Positions 1 through 12,000 of a stretch of 64,000 nt of DNA are shown here, piece after piece. Position numbers and translations under genes: made by a program. The stretch is from Grifola frondosa (taxonomy: Eukaryota; Basidiomycota; Agaricomycetes; Polyporales; Grifolaceae), in assembly GCA_001683735.1 (NCBI GenBank), contig LUGG01000003.1, forward strand, positions 2,418,001 to 2,482,000, read 5' to 3'. The notes below the pieces were generated by a model. It worked only from the letters and a program-made list of their open reading frames with translations, searched no databases and was not told the origin of the DNA. Positions within the stretch are counted from its first letter, which is position 1, and the number at the start of each line of letters is the position of its first letter.

Positions 1-127
1 TACATAGCATCCCCGATTGTATACGTTCGCTCTTGCCTGCAATACAGTATAGATTCTTCGAGTGCCTGTCTCAGATCATTCACGTCAATAATGTTAACAG
101 CGTGACACAATATATATATGAGCTATG

Positions 128-1902
128 CTATGAGAGGAATCCGCGAATGGCGCCTCCAATGTTCTGTACATCCAACCTGGGAAAAATATTTATTAGCTTC
201 GACTGCTACTGAGTAATATCAAGACACTCACAAGAACGTATCGTGGCCCCACACGCCTCCGAGCTCATAGTAGCTCACCATCTGGTTCCCAGCCATCCTC
301 AACGCATCTGCGACCTCCCTTTGCTGCTCAACCGGGAACAAGATATCACTCTGTACGCCCAAGATAAGAGTTGGGGTGTTTGAGAGCGGGCGCAAGCCTT
401 CTGCAAGGTCGGGTAGATGTTGAGGAGGGTTTGCTGGGGGCGGATGCGATTTCGAATGCGACAAGAGGAAATGGTATTGAGCGTGTGCGGGAGATGAAGG
501 ATGTGCCGCGAGGCTGGGAGGTAGAGGAGGAGGCCCTGTGCGAGCGGGAGGAGCTGTGAGGCGGAGTTCAGCGAGGGCGGGAGCGGTGAGGTCAAAGAGG
601 TCCATGGCTTTGGAGATGTAGAGGAGGGAATTGGCATCGTATTTGAGACAGAACTCTTCACCCTGGATTATACCATCAGAATTTTGAGTGCATTACGATG
701 GATGGGAAAGTAACCCTACCTGGTGATCAAGATATGTCTCTATGAGGAAGTCGGGGCATAGAACTGGCGTCCTGGGACGATTGGAACTCTCCAGAGATGC
801 TTGTTCAGCCTCTGGGAGTTTTCGGAATTTCCGACCAAATCTGATGTCCCATTCAGGACCTGAGCGGTACGTGATCGTAGCAACCTCTGCGAATCTCTGC
901 ATGAGCCCAAAGTCTTGACATCCCAAAAAATGAAGATACTTACGGCGCGCAAGTTTCATCCCGGTATGAGGTGGAAGGCCATCGTAGTAGAAGCCGTTCT
1001 TCCAATTCGGGTCCGCCATGAGTACTAAACATGTGGATCAGAATGTATACACGCAAGATTTAGGCGATCATAATTACCACTCCTCTGAGCAAAACGCATA
1101 GCGATAGCGCTCGGACTACTTCGTGCAGTGCCACTTATGCTGACGACTTTCCCCACTCGCTCTGGATATAGCCAACCGGCAGCCAGGCTCTGCATGGCAC
1201 CCATGGATGAACCCACACTTGCGTACAATTGCTGGACGCCCAAGTGATCCAGCAGACAGAATTGCGCCCGAACCATGTCAAGAATCGAGAGGACAGGAAA
1301 TCGCGTAGCATATGGCTGGCCAGTTGTAGGATCAATGGAAGACGGCCCAGTGGAGCCATAACAGCCGCCTATCACGTTGGTACAAATGATGAAAAACTGA
1401 TTGGTATCAAGTGCGCGTCCTGGCCCGATAAATTTCTCCCACCAGCCATCAGAGGGATTGAGTTCGGTGGATGCTGCATGCGAGGAGGCGGACAAGCCAG
1501 TATGGAGGAGTATGACGTTGTCCTTCGCGGGCGACAGGGTTCCCCAAGTCTCGTATGCGATATCAAACGACGGCAAGGATTGTCCGTATGTGAGAGCAAG
1601 GGGGTGGTATGATGATAGACACTGTAAGAAGCAGGATTCGGTCGAGCATAAGGAGGTTCTGGACCACCGGAATTCGAGGTGGAGGAAGACGAGAATTGAG
1701 AGCGCCTTGATGAAAGGATCCGAGATTCGCGAGCAGCATGCGCATCAACACAAGGGAAGTGGGGTCGCTCCTGGGAGGAGGAAGAGGAACCAGCAGGAAC
1801 ACATCGTGATGACGCTCGAACGGACCGCGGTCGATTTGTCCTACTGCGCAGGGATTTGCTAAACAGCCTGAGACTTTTGGTACTGGCCTTTCCAACGTTC
1901 AT
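128..1902 (-). CDS. MetX-family O-acyltransferase (homoserine or serine O-acyltransferase), one apparent frame break
   Basis: An alpha/beta-hydrolase-fold acyltransferase of methionine/cysteine biosynthesis that would activate the hydroxyl of homoserine or serine. Seen: [11 protein letters not shown] near the N terminus, nucleophile elbow [25 protein letters not shown], and a C-terminal GVQSDILFP followed by [11 protein letters not shown] carrying the likely catalytic Asp and His. Exons read from the start are about 1902-1081, 1024-720, 662-232 and 176-128, and all later junctions keep frame. The N terminus is Arg/Ser rich and could be a mitochondrial presequence. In exon 1 the frame jumps at a run of five C (minus strand, 1600-1604): one more C would join HHTTP to [13 protein letters not shown], and no GT..AG intron does so. 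The homoserine versus serine choice is not settled; the C-terminal GHDTF motif resembles what I recall of fungal serine acyltransferases. Confidence 0.85.
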
Positions 1903-2992
1903 GGTGGTGCGCAGCTGGAGTGAAGTAGAGGTGCGGTGTTGAGATGGGGAACGTGTTAACCGTTGGGAAGGGAGTATGTCTCAAAGCAGGCTGGAGAGGG
2001 TGCCCGTTTGAGTTGGGAGACGTGGTGGGGGATGGTGGAGATGATTGAGAATGACATTTCTGACGTTAGACGCGAGCCGATACTAACCCGCGCTCCCACC
2101 GATGGCGACAGAATTTGCACCTCCGCACGTGATCGCATATGGATGTCAGTCACGTGAATACGCGACATCAAATTCAAAGTCAATATCATTGTGATCATTG
2201 TAGAATGATGATATCATTAAAGCATTGAAGGACATAAAGCATGGATGATGCAGTAGGCATTCCAACAGCTTCCTGCCGCTCCATTCGATCGAATATTTCC
2301 ACTAGGCCATATTCCTGCATTTTGACTACCAAATTATGTACCACTTACTCACACTTGTAAGTGTTTCTTAAAAGATACTTATCGCCAGAAATAAGGCGGA
2401 ACCGCTACGCAAAGCTTGTCTCAAAATGCTGAAGCAGTGCATTCATTGATCATGAACAGTCCAAGTAAGAACCAAAATTGCGCCTCCCGTACCGGTCGCT
2501 TCCTTGCTATACAACGATCGTCAGCATACCGTCCTCTCCTGCTAGCCATTCCGGCTGGACTGGGACGGAGTGCTCTCGCATCAACGCATGTGCCGAATCT
2601 AGAGCTGCACGCCGGCTAGCCAGCACAGATGACTCGCACCAAGTAAGATACCGTTTGCAATCACTTAAAGCAACCAGAGGGAACATCTTCAGTTCAGCAT
2701 CGTCACAAGCAACTAGATGTCTGCCTGTAAGAGGTGGTGGTAAAATGCTGAAGGTGGGCATTGTCGTCGAGAAAGCGGTGCCGAACGACGAACAACGTGT
2801 GGTTCGCGGACGTAAATTCCAGTCGCGATCACAGGGGGGCGCGCCCGATGATTCCCACGAAGTAGCAGAATATCCGTGGGACTGTTGCTATTTGCCCACA
2901 AGTTTTACCTATCACCTGTTCAGCTTTCTTCTTTACTTTCTCGTCCACTTTTGTATGCAGAACCTCTCGTCACTCTCAGCTCAGCCGAACAA
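1903..2992. other. Intergenic region between divergent genes
   Basis: About 1.1 kb between the starts of the minus-strand MetX gene and the plus-strand RS/KE-rich gene. It contains only short overlapping open frames without recognisable domains or spliceable partners. I see no tRNA boxes or repeat. It probably holds both promoters. Confidence 0.5.
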
Positions 2993-5808
2993 ATGGCTGA
3001 CATCGATTCTTGTATATCCGAGTCATCCCTGGCGCCGTCCACGACCCAAACTTCCCTGCTCGACTCAACATCTCAGCTTGCTCACTCGTCGGTTCGTACC
3101 TCGAAAAACGACCGGAGAGTAAGTTTAGGTTTGATTGACGCTGCGCGCGTGAAGTTGTCCAAGGACGTGAGTTCTACACGCTCTATGCCGGCTCTCACAA
3201 CTTCCTCATCGTGCCTCACACGTGTTGTATCCCCGTCTTTGACCCTCCAGTTCCACTCTCTCATCCGCTCCAATAGCAAGTCTCAGCGTGTTCGGGCAGT
3301 GTTGTCTGTTCAAGTCAGTGGTCCAATCCCGGCCTTTGTCAAGTAGTTGGACGCACCATGTTGACTTTCGTTTGACCAGGCGGAAGAGTCCGAGGACCAG
3401 CGCTTCCTCTTCGAAGGTGATGCTATAGTCTCCTCGCACTTGGTAGACTTGGACATAGCCCAAATGGAGCTTGCATCTGATGAAAGACCCGGGAGAGGAT
3501 TTGGTGCTAAGGTGCGTTTCGTTCGGGAGCTCCCGATTGTACCTCAACTGACGCGAACATCCACGCGACAAAAACGCGTCTTGCGTTTAAACACACAGCT
3601 TGTTAACTTTTTAAACCGGTCCCGCTCACGTTCGCGCTCCAAGAAACGGCGATCCCGATCGCTGGAGCCGCGTCCAGTGGAACCTATGCCAGTACCTGTG
3701 CATACTGGATCTCTCAGACTGCATGTACGCCATTCAAGTTTGGAGGATCAACCTGGGGTATGTGGTGCCTCCACTTCTGGTTCGCGCCCCGTCACTCGAT
3801 CCCCATCTCGCCCTCTATCTATCACCGCCGCCACAAATGCCACGATAACGCCACGGGCAAGAAAGGCCCACGAGGCAATATTTGTGCCACCTCTCATTTC
3901 TCCCCAAATAGTTCCCCACGCAGGCGTGGTCTCACTGGAACCCACTCCTTCATCTTCATCCCGCAAAGGGAAGAGAATGAATATCTTCGGCATCGTGATA
4001 CCTAGTCCTCGCAAGGCTTCTTTTGGCGATCTTGGCAAGAGCAAATCGCGTCCAACTACTCCTGCTCCTGCTTCCGACAAACCCACAAGCAATGGGCACG
4101 ACCGCCGGTTCTGGAGTGGAAACTCGGGATCACAGCGTTCTCAGCGCTCCCAAGATGACTCTCATAAATATCCTGTCCTGCACGGCGATCGTAATGCCAT
4201 GCAGTTTATGATTGATGGTAAGCTATTCGACAACGGAAAGCCAACTCGGCCGAACGTTGTTGCTCCGCAACCTCGTCATGCGCCAATCCTTGTTCTAAAC
4301 TCCCCTCCTCGACCGAGCGGGGAGTACCTTCCAGATGCGGACTCGTCCGATTTAGGAGGAAGGTGTTCACCGTTGTGTGGCCTCGTGTCATCCAAACAGC
4401 CGAACTCGCCAACAGACAAAGGGAAGGAGAGGGAAAGACCACGGGGTTCTCGGGAACGAGAGCGGGACGACAGTCGGGAGAAACGGAAATGGAAGGAGAA
4501 GGAGAAGGAGCGAGAAAGGGATAAGGAGAGGGAAAGAGAGCGGGATCGGATCACTCATCCCCGGAGAGTGGGCTCGCCCACTCCTCGTTCGTCATCCGCG
4601 GTCGCGCGCCGTTCCTATGGAGAAGACCGCCAGTGGAAGCAGCAGACGGAGCGGCGGAAGAGACGCTCCGACGGGTATGAATGCTGCAGGAATGGCAGCA
4701 AGGGCGAAACGTACCAAACATGGGAGTTTTGATTTTGAACGCCCTGTCTCTACTAATGCTGCTGCAACCGCAATTGGCTCCAGGGCGGCGATCCGAAACA
4801 TAGCCATTCCGGAGAGTAATCCACTTTGGTTGCACCGGAGTCACAGTACGAAGACGGTCCCTTCCCGTCGCGATGCGATTGCCCCTACTAAGCCACTCGG
4901 TTCGGCCCCCAATCCTACACAAGATAGAGGCAAGAAGCCGATTTTGAATGTCAAGACGCCAAACATGGCTCCCGTGCGGCGCCCGACAGACAGTTCTACA
5001 GGGACATCGGCGTATCACCGGCCACCGCCGGCATTATACTCTCGAACTAACAGTAATCCTCACCATTCTGATACGGACCCTGCATCGCCGGTTTCCTCGC
5101 ATTCTGGAGCTTCCTCAGGGTTGAACTCGAGCTGGGGTCGGAGCGGTGGCAAGCGCATTGTCCGCGCCTCCCATGGGCCGTTCAAGTTCGAACCGGCCGT
5201 GCCACCTATCCCTGGCTCCCCTGCCTTCGACGAACGCAAATCTGCAGCTCGAACTGGTTCGAACGGCACGAGCTCGCCGTTGGCGGGATCGCCACCGTCG
5301 AAATCAAAGCAAGCAAGAGCATCGGGCAAAGGCCGATCGCTGGATCTTGGCTTGGGCTTGTCTTGGGCACCATCCAGAGTGCGAGAAGAGGCAGTGTTAC
5401 AGCTTAATGGCGCTCGTGCAGGTGTCAGTATGAGTACAGACGGCGCGATGAGGGCCAGATCCAGGTGGCGGAGTGTTGACGAAGAGGGCCGATTGGCAAA
5501 GGGAGGGAGCGCGTCAGATGTGGCGGACGCCTTCAAGGAGGTTCTGGGTGACGCGGCGTATGCAATATTCAAGAACTGTGCGTGTGCATTGCCTCGTGCT
5601 TTGGATGCTGCAGACACGTTGAAGTGCTGACGCTGATGCGGGTTTAACAGATGTTCATCGATTCGACGCTAATGCCATACCGCTGGACGGTCCTTCCGGG
5701 CTCCTCCTTCATGTACAAAGACTACTGGATTCTGCTCCTGGTTTGGACGAGCGTCGGAAGCGGCAGCTTTTGGACAAGTTCGTTCGAGTCGTGCGGGAGA
5801 ACCGATAA
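2993..5808 (+). CDS. Uncharacterised Ser/Arg- and Arg/Glu-rich protein (806 aa)
   Basis: Not recognised by function. The model join(2993..3166, 3380..4674, 4784..5577, 5651..5808) gives 807 in-frame codons. The start is ATG at 2993. The 213-nt first intron is long for this locus and may be imperfectly modelled. The 109-nt third junction is supported by donor GTATGA, a TACTAAT branch site and CAG. It rescues the frame between an SDG and an AAIRNIAIP segment, so no frameshift is needed there. The protein has an RSRSRSRSKKRRSRS block around residue 150, a long Lys/Glu/Arg repeat (about 4420-4560), many S/T-P motifs, and a compact C-terminal helix ending in LLDKFVRVVREN. This is mostly disordered, nuclear-looking composition. 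A role in RNA processing or chromatin would be a guess from composition only. Confidence 0.7.
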
Positions 5809-6287
5809 TTCTAGGCCATCTATGGTCTTCCACCGACATCTATATGCCATCTTCAACTTCCGTGGCGACGTCCTGGATTTCTCTCCTATCTATCGTATAC
5901 TATCTACTATCTGCCATCTTCATTATGCCGCCGCTGTTCTACTGACACATGTCCTCAGGCTCGTGGTAATTTGTACGTGATGTCATGATATGCTTCTTCC
6001 TGAGGATTTGTATTCTTAGATATTCTAATGCATTGTCTTGTGTACTGATTTGCTGTTCTTTGTGCATTGCGTAGTACACCTCGTTGTCCATGACTGATGA
6101 ATACCTTATATGTGTTTTTAAATACCTTCGGTATTTTTTCATCGCTTGTATGACATGCTTCTGTGATATCGACATTTTCTATGAGTGCAAAATTGATACA
6201 TTCCACATTACTACGTACAATAAAAGACAGAGGCAGCCAGGAATTGAAGACAAACGACACAACAATCAACCGTCCTCATGACACCAT

Positions 6288-7109
6288 CTATGTAGCAGGC
6301 CGCAGCGCTCGCAGTCTCGTAGCTAGCATGTTATCCTCCTCGCCGAGTTTCTCCTTCTGAGGAAGATCGGTAGCAGCCACAAGATCTTTGGAGGCAAGAT
6401 CATGCTGAAGCTCGATATTAGCTTCCTCTGCCGTCCGCTTCATGAGTGCATCAACCTCGTCCTGCGGCGTCGATACGGCGGTCGTATTAGACATAGTCTC
6501 TTCCATGTAGGATGTCTGCACATCCAAATCGGAGAATTGCGACTCGAATTTGTCCATCACTACAGAAATCTAAGACGAAGAGGAAGTCAGTATACGGACG
6601 AAGTGGCAAGCAGCCGATATGCGCACCCGTTCGAGGTTCATGCTCTCCATAGCTCTGTCCATCCCCTTCACCACTGAAGCCATGTTACCTGTAACCTGAC
6701 GCATCGTTACAGCCGTCTCAACACGACTTGCCACGGAATCCACACGGCTAGATAACCGGAGCAGATTGAGCGACTCGTTCTTCTTGCGGATCGCATTCGC
6801 CGCGTATATCCGTGCGCCATCGTTGTTGCCCTGCTGAAGAGCCTGTGCAGAACATAAGAAAGACGCAGAGAAGGGGACAAGTCGGATATCCACCTTCTTT
6901 AAACGAGATTTCTCCGTATTCTCGTCTTTCTGTGCCTTCTTGGCTTGTCGACTGAGCGACTTCGCGGTGAACTATGGGAAGAGGTCAAGAAGATGGCTCG
7001 GAAAGCTGGTCGTTGAAGACACGCCTTCAACTGGAATAGTGTCTCTAAGAGCAATCAGGATCAAAGGCTATAAACAAATGGACCGACGCTCACTCTCAAG
7101 GTTACTCAT
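6288..7109 (-). CDS. DID2: ESCRT-III associated protein Did2/Vps46 (CHMP1)
   Basis: A small charged ESCRT-III protein acting at endosomes, where it recruits and regulates the Vps4 ATPase for multivesicular-body disassembly. The 203-aa length is that of the family. Seen: basic N-terminal helix ([18 protein letters not shown]), central helices, acidic C-terminal half, and a terminal MIM1 motif of the form LxxRLxxLR ([13 protein letters not shown]). Five exons: 7109-7094, 7044-7025, 6971-6894, 6842-6627 and 6569-6288. Exons 1 and 2 are only 16 and 20 nt. The intron 6972-7024 begins with GC rather than GT; only that boundary joins QLK to FTAKSL in frame. It is divergent from SVP26 with 229 bp between start codons. 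Confidence 0.93.
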
Positions 7110-7338
7110 GGTGAAAGTTAAAGAGTGGTACAGTGATCGTCGTCGGTCGACGCTGCGATAGTGGCGGTGTTCCCAAATGGGGTGCACGTGATGTAATGGC
7201 GGAGCACTGAGTGCGGACACGGTGGCCAATATATTGCTGGCAACGTTCCTCCACGGTCAGACACTCTACTTACTTCTCTTCAGTCTAGCGCAATTGCGTT
7301 TCCCACATTATCTTGTGCATTATTGTTTGACTTATCAA

Positions 7339-8570
7339 ATGACGCTACTTCATGGACTTAGGTTGGTGACGTACTAGGTAAAGGTTAGTTTTGTATTGAA
7401 GTTTGATATACCTACAGCTATGCTGGCGCAGCGGCGGCCTTTATTTTTGTTACTCTTTCGCTTGGTGAGCAGTATGATATTTCTTACAGTTGGAAGATCT
7501 GAATAAGGTGGTCAGCGAGCGGACTTCTGTGGATCTCCGAACTAATTGAAGAGCATTCACGATACGCAAAAGTAATCGGTCGGAGAAGTATATATGTGTG
7601 TTGCTCACATCATCGGCGTGTCTACAATGAGTCTGACCGCTTACCATCTACAGGCAGTGATAGCAATTCATGTGCTTCTGTACTTCTACGATTCGCTACC
7701 CCTCAAGCACATTCTGTTTTCTATCTTCTGCCACATCGTGTATCTTCAAAACTTCACCGCTAGCTGGCCCTTTATCTCACTCACTTCGCTGAGTTTCCTC
7801 GCATCCTGTGTTCTGGTCATTGTGGATCATTTTCTGTGGTTCTTCTACTTTGCTGGCGTCACGCAGGATGCACGACATAGAGCTCACCGGACGTCTCGTG
7901 GAGCTCCTATATCACAAAATTCCCCTGGTTTCGCAGACATTGCAACTTTCTTCGGAGTTTGCGTTTGGCTGGTTCCGCTGTTCCTTTTCCTCAGTTTGAG
8001 TGCAAACGATAATGCTCTTCCTGTCAATTCGGGTACGCAGAAACCATGCTCACACACAAGTTTGACTATTGAACCAAGCTTCCAGGAACTAGCAGTATGC
8101 CTGTCTCTCCAACTTCTCCCTCTAAACTTGCGTTCGTGCGAACACGCGCCTCACTCTTCAAGACCCTCTACGATGCACTGCCGATTGACCATCTTCCACG
8201 CCTTCGGCCCCGTCGACGAGACACGTCAGAAGGAATCATTGCTCCGCGCTCTCCCCGACCTATGTCCTCCCCATCGCCCTTGCACACTCCAACACAATTA
8301 CCACGTGTGCCATCGATGAATAGTCTTCCTCCACCACTGCTTCCCCCTTCTCACAGAGTATCCAGTGATGGGCATGCTCCCGGAGCTTCATCGCGCAGAT
8401 CAAGCATGGAGCAAACAGTAGTCATAACTTCAGATAGACTGACAGCGTTTAGTCTCACTACCCCGCCCCGAAAAATGTCAGTAGGCAGACCGCCACAGGG
8501 GAGGCCTTCTACGGAGGGATCACATCTAGAATTGAGAAGAGTCGTCAGTGCGCATTCAGGTGGGAAATAG
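7339..8570 (+). CDS. SVP26: Svp26/TEX261 family ER-Golgi membrane protein with Ser/Pro-rich tail
   Basis: A polytopic membrane protein of the early secretory pathway. Yeast Svp26 is a COPII adaptor that helps load Golgi glycosyltransferases into vesicles. Exons 7339-7361, 7418-7464, 7516-7595, 7654-8032 and 8086-8570 join in frame to 337 aa. Seen: N-terminal membrane segment YAGAAAAFIFVTLSLASG, then WISELIEEHSRYAKVIGRRSIY, two or three more hydrophobic segments, HFLWFFYFA, and the family-typical end FLFLSLSANDNALP. Beyond that lies a tail of roughly 160 residues rich in Ser, Pro and Arg, spliced on by the last intron. The family is usually near 200-230 aa, so the tail is an addition or is specific to this lineage. 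Confidence 0.88.
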
Positions 8571-9017
8571 ACAGACGAGGTTTCGGTTGCAGCATTTGGA
8601 CTCATGGACTTGGGACGGATCATGGATGTTGTTTGGATTATATCGATATCTCCATAATGTGAACTATGTTCTGTGGTTAATGCAAGCGGCTTCAAGATTG
8701 TGAGTACTCATTATTTCCGTACGGGCGGTAAGTACGGGTGCAGCCACATGTACCAGGCCTCGTGATCGCGAAATTGATTTTGTGTTTCGCTGAGCTCAGC
8801 TGCAATGCTACTACCTACGTATCTATTGGGTATATACCAGCTTACCACCCAATAATCTCCCTTGACCTGCTTTCTCTGAGATATCCCATATTTCAAGCTG
8901 CAATAGGGCTGCGGTAGAAACTCGTGGCACGGACAAACTTGGTTCTGCGGTTCGTCGTCCCTCGTGGACGTCTGGATACCTTTGGAGCCTTGCTTTTGAG
9001 GGAACACTACTGCAGTC
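8571..9017. other. Intergenic region SVP26 to synaptojanin
   Basis: About 450 bp between two co-directional genes. It contains only short spurious open frames and presumably holds the SVP26 3' UTR and the synaptojanin promoter. No repeat or RNA gene was seen. Confidence 0.45.
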
Positions 9018-12000
9018 ATGTATCTATACCTAAACGAGAACCCGCGTGCTCTCTACTTGGTGACCAATTCGCAAGATGAACGGCAAGGGCGGCCACGTCG
9101 AGCTCTGGTTTTTCGTGCAGCGGAAGGCAATACTTCACAGGCCGTGGTCGAGTTCTTACCCAAAGACGAGGTTGATCTATCCAACGCTGTGAAGTTGACT
9201 TCAAGAATTGTGAAAGGATGTCTTGGGTTGATATCTATCGCGAATGGTACACACACAATTGCTCTTGTTGATTTGTGTGGCTTCTTACATGACTGAATAA
9301 ATTCTATTCGCTACAGATATTTTTCTCGCTGTTGTCCTATCAGCGAGCGAAGTTGGTAATACAAGACCTTCTTCTCCCACTCCAGAATCTGTCGCACAAA
9401 TTCACGAAGTCGGCTTCTACAGTCTCACTTCAGGCACATGGGACGATCTGTCGGCTGGCTCTGATAGTATGGGTAGTCCAAGCTACTCCGACCAGAATGA
9501 CATGTTCACGCGCGACAGTTACTCCTCGAGTGGTAACGCTACACCCGCCTTCGAGCACCCATGTCAACCGCTTACCAAAATCATCTCTGCGGGTACTTTC
9601 TATTACGCGACTGAACCTCAGTGGGATCTCTCGTCGCGCCTCCAAGAGCGTCTTGTTCGTGTCGAAGCGAGGGATGTAGGATCATATGACGACCGTTTCG
9701 TGTGGAACGAATACATCGTACGGAGCCTGCTAGATTTCAGGGAACGGTTGGATTCCCAAGAACGCGAGGACTTGGACCGATGTCAATTCATTGTGCGTCA
9801 GAAATATTTTCGCACCTTGAATGTCTCTGAAGCCTTAGCGTCTTTATAGGTCTTGGCCATTCAAGGTTATGTCGGGGTGTTCACCGTAGCGCTTCCTGCG
9901 CCACCAACTAATGGTGCCCCGATTGTCGCAACTATCTCGCTTATATCGCGCCTTGGTTGGAAGCGTGCTGGAACTCGATTTAATACTAGGGGTGTTGACG
10001 ACGATGGGAATTGCGCTAACTTTGTTGAGGTTTGTGATATACCCGCATATATTCTGCTAAAATTGTCTAAGAACATTCCTAGACGGAGACAATCTTCAGC
10101 ACAGACCAACATTGTTTCAGCTACGTACAAGTGCGGGGAAGTGTACCATGTACGTACCTCATCATATGTAGAAGAATATATTTTTGTAGCATATATCTTA
10201 CTTCCTGTTTGAATATAGTGTTCTGGGAACAACAGGGCCTGCAAACATTCGGCCAGCGTATCCAGATTACTCGTCCGCAAGCCTCTCAGCCAGCTTTTGA
10301 TCGCCATTTTGCCCAGCTCATGGAAGAATACGGCGCTGTACACTCGATCAATCTATTGGGCAGCAAGGAGAACGAAGCCACGCTCACAGCTGCATATGCA
10401 CGACACATCCACTTGGCCCGAAACGTTCTTGGCGATGCTATAGGCATCACACATTTGGACTTCCATAGTGTTGTGAGGATAGGCGGGCATGAGAGCGTTT
10501 TCAGGGAAGTAAGGTAAGGGACTCGAGAACGCATTAATCAAGGTGCTGAGTTCCGTTTTAGGCGCTTGGAGAGTGTCGTGGATAATGTAGACAGATTTGG
10601 TTTCGCCATGGCTGATTCCTCTACGAACGAGATCATCACAGAACAAAAGGGCATCTTCAGGACGAATTGTCTTGACTGGTAAGCTCCTGCACTCTTATTT
10701 CGGGAACTCTACAACTCTATTTTTAGTCTGGATCGAACAAATTTCGTGCAAGATATTTTATCTAGGACTAGCTTGGAACAATTTTTGATGCATATCCGCC
10801 GTGAATGGGTGCAATCAAATTCGATTTGGTCATATCATCGCGAATTATGGGCAGAGAATGGTGATGCGTTATCTCGGATATATGCTGGTACCGGGGCTCT
10901 CAACACCAGCTTCACTCGCAGTGGGAAACGGACACTTGCTGGTTAGTAGAAGCCGAAGGATTCATAACAATATCGTTTCTGATTAATGATATAGGTGTCT
11001 TGTCTGATGCTACAAAAAGTGTCTCAAGAGCGTACATTAACAACTTCCAAGATAAGGGAAAACAGACAGCCATAGATATGTTCGTGGTGAGAATGAGTGG
11101 AGATTGTCTTCTGAAATCCTTGATAAAATTCGCTCCAACACAGGGTAATATCAGCACACAGATGCAGGTCACCATCTTTGATCCCATCCATGACTCCGTC
11201 CGTGCTGCTCTGGAACATAGGTACGCGGCATCTTATGATAGCGGAATATGAAGCTGATCTTTATTCGAGACTGTCCGAGTATTCGACCACAAAGCAATGT
11301 ACAGTATTTATTGGTACCTGGAACTTGAACGGCAGGGTGAGCGCAATTTTTTGTAATATCATCGCGTATCTCATGATCGAATCCTACAGCCTCCATCGTC
11401 GGAATCACTCCTTCCATGGCTATTTCCTCGACCAAGTGAGTGGATTATTGATAAGGTTATTGCTCACCTAACATGCACCATTCTAGGCAGTCAAGAGTAT
11501 GTCTTTCTAGGGAAAGACGAAGATCTTCCATATTGCTAACGTATCGCAGGCCAGATATGTTCGCCTTGGGCTTCCAGGAGATAGTCCCTCTAACAGCACA
11601 GCAAATAGTGCAAACAGACCCTGAGAAGAAGTAGGTATACAGCAATTTGCGGTGGAGAAATTTAATTTTTCTGCTTAGACGCATGTGGGAAGCAAAGATT
11701 ATGGACACTTTGGATCGACGACCCAATAAAAAGAGTCAGTATGTCTTGCTACGGAGTCAGCAGGTGAGATTTCGACGTCTTATAGGCTGGTTGCGATGCG
11801 GATGTTCTTAGCCCTTCTGCAGCTTGTTGGGACGGCTCTCCTGGTCCTCGTCAAGAAAGAATTGACTGCAGTAATACGTAATGTAGAAGCTGCGACCCAC
11901 AAGGTATTGCTCTCTTTATATTTTTGGACTATACAATGACAACAGAATGTGCAGACGGGCCTGCGAGGGATGTCAGGGAACAAAGGTGCAGTTGGCATTC

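Noticed and set aside
4276..4554. Minus-strand open frame rich in Arg and Ser
   Set aside because: It is the antisense reading of the Arg/Glu repeat on the plus strand; the composition is a by-product of GA-rich DNA.
4560..4784. Apparent frameshift in the RS/KE-rich gene
   Set aside because: A 109-nt intron with donor GTATGA, a TACTAAT branch site and CAG acceptor restores the frame exactly.
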